Shown: positions 43,916 through 64,000 of the stretch, piece after piece
How the letters are laid out: every line of letters begins with the position of its first letter
How positions within the stretch are numbered: the stretch's first letter is position 1
Source of the DNA: Silene conica
Lineage: Eukaryota > Streptophyta > Magnoliopsida > Caryophyllales > Caryophyllaceae
Direction: 5' to 3'
NCBI GenBank assembly: GCA_029255685.2
Contig: CM055314.2
Location: forward strand, 762,399 to 826,398
DNA: 64,000 nucleotides
Notes under the pieces: model-generated
Seen by the model: the letters and a program-made list of their open reading frames with translations, nothing else
What the model was told of the DNA's origin: nothing
Database searches by the model: none
Made by a program: the position numbers and the translations under genes

Positions 43916-43957
<42 letters not shown>

Positions 43958-44011
43958 CATCCAAGAGGGTATTGATAAAAAACAGTCTAAAAAAAGAAGG
44001 TAATATAAAAT

Positions 44012-45317
44012 AGAGTAAATTATCAATTACACCCACGTATAATCCACTTTTTTAAACTTACTCCCACCTCAATTTTTTTTAATAATTTACACCCAAAATA
44101 ATTGCTCAGTTTACAATTTGCACCCAACCCCATTTTCCGACCTAAATTCCGTCAATTTTAAGTTGTTTTTGACAAGTTAAGGTTTTTAGGACAATTTTGC
44201 CCTTCACTCTTCCACTATATGCCATTCTTTTTTTTTTATAATCTCTCCCCCTCATTCATCACCTTCACCATTTTCACTCATTTTTCTATTATCATGAAAT
44301 TTGTGATTTAAATTGGGATTTTGGTGGGCAGATATTGTGCTTAATATCAAGCGGAATATTCTCCTTATTCTTTGGTATTGATAATCAACGTTCAGTATGA
44401 TGAAGAAATGTATACCCAGAAATCCTAAAAATAGTCATCATTTTCATAGAAATGAATATCAAGCATAATATTCTCCTATTCGTTGTTTTCGAAAACTACT
44501 CGGATTTTCATTTCACTAAAGGAAGACTTTATACCCATAAATCCGGATTGGGTATTTCATCATTTTCATTGAAAGCAATACCTAGAAATTAGGGAAATTT
44601 TACCTAATTAAAAACCCAGAAATCCGGGATAATGGGTTGAATCTGAATTGCTATACACACGGAAAGTTTCGTTACTCAATCTTCAATATACTGAAATTGT
44701 AAAACCCAGAAGTCCCAAGTTTCATACTAGGGTGAGGTTCGCATCTTCGACAACATTGCCCCCATCACTACCCTCCCTATCTTCAAAGCATATGATTCCG
44801 CTCGTCCTTTTGTAGCGAGTATACAGATAGGACATGTTACCCAGAAACCCTATTATCATGAAATTCGTGATTCAAATTGGTATTTGATTATTAGGGTTTC
44901 CAATTCGTGTGTCTTGAATATTTGGGTTTATTATTAGGGTTATGAATTTCTGGGTTTTTAATTTTTGAATTTGCATATCTATGTCTTAAATTACGCTTTA
45001 CCATCTTTGAATTTCTTCGTTGTCGTGAATACAATGAAATATACTTAAATGAGTGAAAATGATGAAGAAGATGATGGATGAGGTAAGAGATGATAAAAAA
45101 AAGAATGGCTTATAGTTTGAGAGTGAAGGGTAAAATAGTCCTAAAAATCTTAATTTGCCGGAAAAATTTAAAATTAACGGAAATTAGGTCGGAAAATGGC
45201 GTTGGGTGCAAATTGTAAACTGAGCAATTATTTTGGGTGTAAATTATTAAAAAAATTAGAGGTGGGAGTAAGTTTAAAAAAGTGGATTATACGTGGGTAT
45301 AATTGATAATTTACTCT
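44012..45317. mobile_element. Long-TIR (fold-back) element, 1,306 bp
   Basis: About 190-bp terminal inverted repeats: AGAGTAAATTATCAATTACA at the left and the inverse TATAATTGATAATTTACTCT at the right, continuing through CGTATAATCCAC, TTTGCACCCAAC and TTCCG(A/T)CCTAA words. Flanked by a direct ATAAAAT on each side. Long TIRs suggest a Mutator-type non-autonomous element. The unique core (44200-45120) has no clear protein. Confidence 0.8.
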
Positions 45318-45874
45318 ATAAAATATTCTCCATTTTATATATAATGGTTTGTTCATAGTTCATACATTATACTACGATTATATTACGATAAAAAATAATC
45401 CACACATTACAAAATTTTTTAACCATTTATTTCCATATTATCATAATCTTCATCTACTTCATCTTCATTATCAATATTTCCATAGCCTCGCCAAATATTT
45501 TTGACTATGTTGTTTCATACCTTACGCACGGTCGTCTTCCGCATTTATCAAACATGCCCGAATCTAATATCGATCATGAATGTCGATAGTTGAAGTATTC
45601 TACCATTCCTTCATGCGGTCTATGCTTGTATTCGGGCACATGGCATCAGGTTGAGTGTGTGTAAGATCGTTTGGTATTAATGAGATAGTAAAAACGGATA
45701 CAATTATTAATAATTTGTTCTTGTTTTTTTTTTTAAAAAAAGTGTATCGAATAATTAAAGCGAAATGTTTTTTTATCGGTTGTTAAAATTATATTTCGTA
45801 TATAGCTTTTTTGAATTGAGTTTATATGAGCTGAACTGAACTGAACTGAACTTATAGAAACTGAACTGAACTTA

Positions 45875-46803
45875 GGGGCCGTTTGGTTCAAACAATTGGA
45901 ATGGAATGGAATGGATTCTAATACCAAGGAGGTATGGAGTTAGAATCTCATACTTATTAATGTTTGTTTGGTTTGATCTCGTAATAGATTGTAAATGTCA
46001 TTCTTATTGTTTGATTCACATTTAGAATGGATTTAAAATTATTTCATTTTCTTTATCATAGATAACTGCAATTATATTATTTTGAATTAAAATTAACTAC
46101 AACAAAGCCAAAATTCAAATTAATCCATAAAAATCAAATGACTCATGTTCATATAATATGACAATAGCAAAATTATTCTAAGACCGAAAAAAATCCACAT
46201 AAAATGTTTTACGAAAAAAATCCACATAAAATGTTTTACGAAAAAAATTCACATAAAATGTTTTATGAAAAAAATTTACATAAAATGTTTTATGAAAAAT
46301 ACGCAACTTTTTTTTATGACAAGAATCCGCATAAAATGTTTTACAAAAAAAATTCACATAAAATGTTTTACGAAAAAATCCACATAGAATATTTTATGAA
46401 AACAATCCACATAACATGTTTTATGAAAAAAAATTCACATAACATGTTTAATGAAAAATACACAACTTTTTTTTATGAAAAAATCCACATAAAATATTTT
46501 ATGGAAAAAGATCCACATAAAATATTTTATGAAAACAATCCACATAAAATATTTTATGAAAAATACGTAACTTTTTTTAATGACAAAAATCCACATAAAA
46601 TGTTTTATAAAAAAATATGTAATTTGGGATGAGGTGGAATGGAGTTAGAACCTTGGGTTGAGACATGGATATGGGATTCCAAGGGTTTGGAATGGATTTA
46701 GAACCCCTTGGGTATCAAACTCCATTCAAAAAGGGTCCAACCAAACACTTGAATGGGAGGAATCCATTCCAATCCATTCCAAATACCCCAACCAAACACC
46801 CCC
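45875..46803. mobile_element. PIF/Harbinger-type element (929 bp) with a TTA target duplication
   Basis: Left end GGGGCCGTTTGGTTCAAACA and right end GGTTGGGGTATTTGGAATGG-type inverse, finishing AACCAAACACCCCC. TTA stands on both sides (45872-45874 and 46804-46806), and removing the element restores the host repeat GAACTTATATGAACTG. It holds no transposase. Confidence 0.85.
46186..46625. repeat. 27-bp minisatellite inside the Harbinger-type element
   Basis: The unit AATCCACATAAAATGTTTTA plus a spacer of ~7 bp repeats about 16 times with variation. It creates a spurious 142-codon frame of KMFYEKNPH repeats. Confidence 0.85.
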
Positions 46804-46965
46804 TTATATGAACTGAACTTAACTGAACTTATAGGAACTGAACTTAACTGAACTGAACTATAGGAACTGAACTGAACTTATAGGATCTGAACTGAACTGA
46901 ACTGAACTTATAGAATCTGAAGTGAATTTAAATTAAGTGACTTGAATTCCAAAAGAACAGGGCCT

Positions 46966-47777
46966 AAGTTTAATACAAATGTTTGGGTGGAAGGGGTAGT
47001 TTGGGTAGTTGATTAAAATTGTCACCAATAAATAGCAATCGAGATTTGTAATTGGGTTGGAAAGTTTTTAAAATTTGTAACTTGGGACCATAAAATTTAG
47101 GGTTGAAAATGGTGTAGTCATATTATCATAGGCGTATATGGAGGGGTGTAGGGAATGCACCCGCACCTCTTTGTTAAAAAATAAGTATAATTTTGTATAA
47201 TTAATAGACATATATGTTAACTATGATGGTTTAGTGGTATAATGTAGATTTTCGTTACCTAAGGTCAAGGGTTCAATAATTTTTCGCACCCCCTCCCAAT
47301 GAGTCCTAGATACGCCCCTGCATATTATTGAAGACATTTAGCAATGGACTAGGGAGAATTGAGTGATCATGACGAGTGAGATCAAACACTAGTGTTTTTT
47401 TGTTTTGTTTTTAGCTATAAAAAAAGTAGATTGATTCTCTAGGGTAGGTCTAATCTATTTTATCCGTTCGAATGAATGAGGTGAATTGAAACCACCGACT
47501 TTCAAACCCCTTAAAAGGGTTGGACACGAATATCCTATATAAGCCATAAAGTCAACAAAAAATAAAGGTCGAATTTAACCTCCTTAATACTGCAAAAAAT
47601 TTCCCAAAAATTTTAACAAGTACTACGAATTAAGTTAATTAAATCAAACACCAATGTTGATTGATCCTAGTTGTCAACACAAAACAAAAAAAAGAGGTAC
47701 AAAATTTGAGATGTTACTGAATTCGTAGGGGTAATTACTAATTACTAATTAGACTAATCTTATCCTTGATCCCACAT
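46966..47777. repeat. Upstream region of the beta-galactosidase gene, with a MITE at 47129-47323
   Basis: TAGGCGTATATGGAGGGGTG faces CCTAGATACGCCCCTGCA, a loosely inverted pair. The interior contains GTAGGGAATGCACCCGCACC and resembles 13653-13857. The remainder is unique sequence. Confidence 0.5.
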
Positions 47778-47789
47778 TATTAAAAAGGA
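47778..47789 (+). promoter_or_regulatory. Possible TATA-like box of the beta-galactosidase gene
   Basis: TTATTAAAAAGG lies about 105 bp before the first candidate ATG. Weak, based on position alone. Confidence 0.25.
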
Positions 47790-47883
47790 GGCATTATCAT
47801 AACTAGAATAATGCAGGTTGAGTTTGAGTTTGAGTCTGACATTTGAATCAAATTTAAGAAAAATAGTAAATCAATCTGAATCC

Positions 47884-60810
<12,927 letters not shown>

Positions 60811-62217
60811 CAGTATGCTGTCAGTTCTAACGATGTTCGAGAAGGGCATCTCTCAGAAACACTGTTTTATACTCCCGCCATTGCACTCGTTTAGCCCCAT
60901 TTGATGGATTTTATCGAGGGAACGTCTAAAAGAAATCGGCTAATTGAGTGAAACGGAAGAAGTGCGAAATAAAAGTTTTTCGAGGAAACAGTGGGAGGTA
61001 GCATTTTTTCGAGGCATTTGGAGGGTTTCTCTGTATTAATCGAGTTTCTAGACCGTACGGTCGTCGATGTATGACTACAACTGTTAATTCTATGGACTAA
61101 AAGTTGCCTAATATGTTCATTCCCTTATGCATTACTTGATCTAATGGCATATTTTTATTTTTTTGGTTGAACATTAAAAAAAAGTTTGAACATTATGAAA
61201 TTGAAGTTAGTTGCCAGTCGAGTATACTGAATAATAATTTTATGGTTGAGTTGATTCAAGGTGAACTAACAGAAATCTTTTTGGGATACATCAAAAGTGA
61301 TGGCAAGCCACAAAAAATTAAAACATAAACGGTGTGTTACAAGGATTGTCCTATGATTATTTTAAACGTTACGTTTGAAATGGACAAAATAAGTGTTATA
61401 CTTTATTATATATTGTTTTGTTGCATCCGATATTTATTATAGGATATAATGAGCCTGTAGACAAGAATTCAGAAAAATATCTATCGGGTTCATAAATGAT
61501 CAGAAATAACCGATTTTGAAGGTTAATATCAGCGTTTTTTAGGCCGATATGGTCATGAGATAAAAATTCACGAAACTCGCACCATAGTACCTTAATACCA
61601 TCTAAAAATGACTCAAGGTGATAAACTTAGCATACGGATTAAAATAGACACATTTAGGTTATATTCTTTCTGACTTATTTTCAATTTGTTTCAGTTCAAT
61701 TCTGCTCTGTTCAGTTCAGCTCTATTTAATTCAAGTTCAGTTCAATTTTATATAATTTAGTCCAGTGCAGGTAAAAAACTAGTATAGTTCTATAGAAGAG
61801 TTTAAAAATAATGTTAGAGTGGAATTAAAAGAACAGATTGAAATTTACAAAAATAAGTTCAAGTGAATCCATATCATTGGCACGTCATGCGAAGTCATTG
61901 CCACGTGCTTACCGAATCATGCCGAGTCATTCAATAAAATGACAGTGTTTAGAAACGGCAAGTCTTACGGAAGACGGTTTAGGTCGTCTCGTCAGGAAGT
62001 CGGGTTAAATATTACTACTATTTTAATGTTAAATATAACTAGTATAAACACTTAAGTTAACATGTTATTCTTTCACATGTCACATTTGCGCTTAAAATAG
62101 TGGTATTTTAACTCGCCTTCTTGAAAAGACGAAATTGGTCCGTCTTTCATAAATATTTTTGATTTAGAAAAGCCTGAAGAAAAAATAAGAAAAGTTATTT
62201 TTATCATTAACACTTGA
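60811..62217. other. Intergenic DNA between the beta-galactosidase and LAF3-like genes
   Basis: The first ~350 bp are the likely 3' UTR. 61660-61830 is rich in TTCAGTTCA words, like the hAT-like MITE arms at 43.6 kb. No gene seen. Confidence 0.5.
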
Positions 62218-62547
62218 CAGCTAGATAGCATGGACACTTCTCATAATTAGCCGTCCCGTGTTCGACACTCGGACACCCGACACTCGTTGGACACATGGCT
62301 AAACATATCATAGTTTGGACGAGTAATGAAATTTTAAAAAAAATCGATTAAAAGATGAGTTTAGTTGGAAAAATGAAAATTAGTTATAGTAAATATCGAA
62401 TTGTACATTTAATTATTTAGATTTAACTTCAAATACATGATAAAAATAAAATTAGTTATAGTAAATGCCGTATCCCGTGTCCTAAATTTCATGGAATACC
62501 TGTGTCCCGTGTTCGTGTCGGGGTCCGTTTTAGTGCTACTTAGGCTG
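62218..62547. mobile_element. hAT-type MITE with GTGTCCGACACTCG interior (330 bp)
   Basis: Left end CAGCTAGATAGCATGGACAC, right end GTGCTACTTAGGCTG (inverse CAGCCTAAGTAGCAC). Flanking octamers ACACTTGA and ACAGTTGA match at seven of eight bases, as for a hAT 8-bp duplication. It lies about 80 bp before the LAF3-like start codon. Confidence 0.8.
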
Positions 62548-62630
62548 ACAGTTGACAGTGGGTTAAAAAATCAGTCGTGAGTGGTGAGGCAATAACGAGT
62601 GTTCGATAGAAGTAAGAACGACGACTGAAA

Positions 62631-62919
62631 ATGAAGAAACAAGTGTTTATCTCCGCCATTATCGCCATTATCGCCTCCATCATCCTTCTTAAACCTTCTT
62701 CCAGTAATTATCCGACTTTGATTATGCAATTTAATTTAAATAATGGGGTTTTGGTATACTGATTGTTAACATTCAAAATTTGCAGAGAAGCCGGTTGTTG
62801 CGGAGTTGTTGGTGACAAATGCTTTCATCTACACAAGTGACCCTTCTCTTCCTTTTGCTGATTCCATGGCTATTAAAGATGGCCACATTTTCAGCATTGG
62901 CAACTTCTCCTCTCTCCAG
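62631..62919 (+). CDS. LAF3: LAF3-like amidohydrolase, 5' part (exons 1-2; gene continues beyond the window)
   Basis: Exon 1 (62631-62703) encodes MKKQVFISAIIAIIASIILL, a signal-peptide or anchor-like hydrophobic stretch. Exon 2 (62786-62919) reads AELLVTNAFIYTSD then PFADSMAIKDGHIFSIGNFS. This is the N-terminal beta-sandwich opening of the LAF3/YtcJ-type metal-dependent amidohydrolases, in which (A)DL(I/V)VTNA.I(Y/F)TSD..LPFADSMA is typical. GT-AG borders and phase agree (24 codons plus 1, then 45 codons). In Arabidopsis LAF3 affects phytochrome A signalling. The enzymatic substrate is not known. The metal-binding barrel would lie downstream of 64000. Intron 2 carries the Tourist-like trio. 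Confidence 0.8.
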
Positions 62920-63116
62920 GTTTTCTTCCTTCCTTCCTTTCTTCCTTTCTTTCTTTCATATCGTTGTAATACATAGTCATCCCAATCCACTATAATATTG
63001 TATTATTGTGCTGAAGCAGGAATATTATTCAGTGTTCTTCAGCTCAAACTATACTTGAAATGTTCATGTTCATGTTCATCGGAGTCTCCCACAAGCTAAA
63101 CACTTTTGAACACTTA

Positions 63117-63363
63117 AAAAGTGTATTTGAATTGAATGATTTGGAAGGAAAGGGAGGGGAGTGATTTGAAGGGATGGGAAATTCATTGTTTGGTTAGCAA
63201 AATGGGGTGGAAGGATTTGTAGGGAAACGGAAAATGGATTCCTCTATTTCCTTCTTCCAAGCCAATTTTTTTCCTCTCCATTGTCCCTCCCCTTCCCTCC
63301 CTTTCTTTTCCTTCCTTCTCCCTCTCCTCCCGTTCCCTCCTTTTTTACTATCCAAATACACCC
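63117..63363. mobile_element. Tourist-like MITE, unit 1 of a tandem trio
   Basis: TTA (63114-63116), left end AAAAGTGTATTTGAATTG, right end CTATCCAAATACACCC, then TTA (63364-63366). The interior is GGGAGGGG-rich on the left and CCCTCC-rich on the right. It is the most diverged of the three. Confidence 0.65.
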
Positions 63364-63366
63364 TTA

Positions 63367-63669
63367 GGGTGTGTTTGGATAACAATTTGAGAGGGAAAGG
63401 GAGGGGAGGGAAATGGAGGGAAGGGGAAGGGAAAGGGAAAGAAAGGAAAGGGAGGGGGAATGAAGATAGGTTGTTTGGATAGTTTTCCTTCCAAATCTTG
63501 CCAACAATGAAAAGATTATAGTTTGATCTAATGGAAAGAAATTGAATCCTTCCATTTCTCTCCCCTTCTATTTCCCTCCTTCCATATATTGTAACCAAAC
63601 AATGAAAATTGAATCCCTCCTTTTCCCTCCCCTCCCCTTCCCTCCAATTCTCTCAATCCAAACACACCC
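63367..63669. mobile_element. Tourist-like MITE, unit 2
   Basis: GGGTGTGTTTGGATAACAAT to TCAATCCAAACACACCC between TTA trinucleotides (63364-63366 and 63670-63672). PIF/Harbinger-type ends and target. Confidence 0.85.
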
Positions 63670-63672
63670 TTA

Positions 63673-63961
63673 GGGCGTGTTTGGATAACAAAAATGGAGG
63701 GAAAGGGAGGGGAGGGAGAAGGAGGGAAGAGAAAGGGAGGGGAGGGGAAATAAATTATGGGGATTTGGATACATTTCCTTCTAAATCTCTCCTATTAGGG
63801 AGAGATTTTAATTTGTCTTGGAGGGAAGAAAATGGATCCCTCCAAATCTCTCCCCCTCCATTTCTCTTCCACCCTTATTCCCTATCCAAACAAGGGATTC
63901 TAAATCCCTTACTCTCCCTCCCTTTCTTTTCCCTCCAAAACCCCCCAATCCAAACACACCC
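63673..63961. mobile_element. Tourist-like MITE, unit 3
   Basis: GGGCGTGTTTGGATAACAAA to CAATCCAAACACACCC between TTA trinucleotides (63670-63672 and 63962-63964). Confidence 0.85.
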
Positions 63962-64000
63962 TTAGGTTTCATAGTTTGATAATTTTAGGTTTAAGAGATA

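Larger units (their letters stand above)
43632..46965. mobile_element. hAT-like MITE with GGCCCTGTTCTTTTGG ends, carrying two nested elements
   Basis: AGGCCCTGTTCTTTTGG at 43632 and its exact inverse CCAAAAGAACAGGGCCT ending 46965. Both arms are made of tandem CTGAACTGAACTTATAGGA(A/T) units (43650-43900, 45830-45875, 46807-46920). A (TTA)n tract lies at 43917-43957. No 8-bp target duplication could be confirmed. Confidence 0.75.

Noticed and set aside
46204..46632. 142-codon open frame of repeated KMFYEKNPH-like units
   Set aside because: It is the translation of a 27-bp minisatellite inside a Harbinger-type element. Unit changes do not favour synonymous sites and there is no gene context.
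63194..63965. Open frames of 90-134 codons on both strands
   Set aside because: They come from low-complexity purine/pyrimidine runs of the Tourist-like MITEs and exist on both strands at once.

Overview
The window is nuclear DNA of a flowering plant, almost certainly a eudicot. The genes are split by GT-AG introns, the intergenic DNA is AT-rich, and Stowaway, Tourist/Harbinger, hAT, Helitron, SINE, TRIM and LTR elements are nested throughout. The protein families are plant-specific: NPF transporters, a type-A response regulator, a plant membrane steroid-binding protein, a plant GH2 beta-galactosidase and a LAF3-like amidohydrolase. A Caryophyllales origin is my guess from general repeat style and is not proven.

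Layout. 1-2100: a degraded Mutator-like (FAR1-related) transposase on the minus strand, with a TTAGGG tract and a 33-bp minisatellite on its 5' side. 3.0-3.7 kb: a fragment of an LTR whose 3.05-kb solo copy lies at 8242-11292. 5462-7678 (+): a complete five-exon type-A response regulator. 11.4-11.9 kb: a hAT transposase remnant. 12222-14.5 kb (-): a membrane steroid-binding protein gene with a spliced leader. 15821-24513 (-) and 26633-41169 (-): two tandem NPF transporter genes with the same four-exon structure. Their introns are swollen by transposons. Intron 2 of the second holds an antisense LINE inserted in the LTR of a Ty3-like element. 41.2-47.8 kb: an intergenic block of nested DNA transposons. 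47884-60810 (+): an 18-exon GH2 beta-galactosidase whose exons all join in frame, with MITEs and a TRIM element in its introns. 62631 to the window end (+): the first two exons of a LAF3-like amidohydrolase, followed by a tandem trio of Tourist-like MITEs.

The genes show no sign of forming one pathway, and I see no convincing undescribed biological system. The more unusual points are an extra 5' exon of the beta-galactosidase that would add an acid-free, transit-peptide-like leader, a catalytic glutamate codon split by an intron, and several transposon insertions that can be placed to the base from target-site duplications and related empty copies. All exon models were made by reading splice signals and checking phase by hand. 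No alignment or expression data were available.
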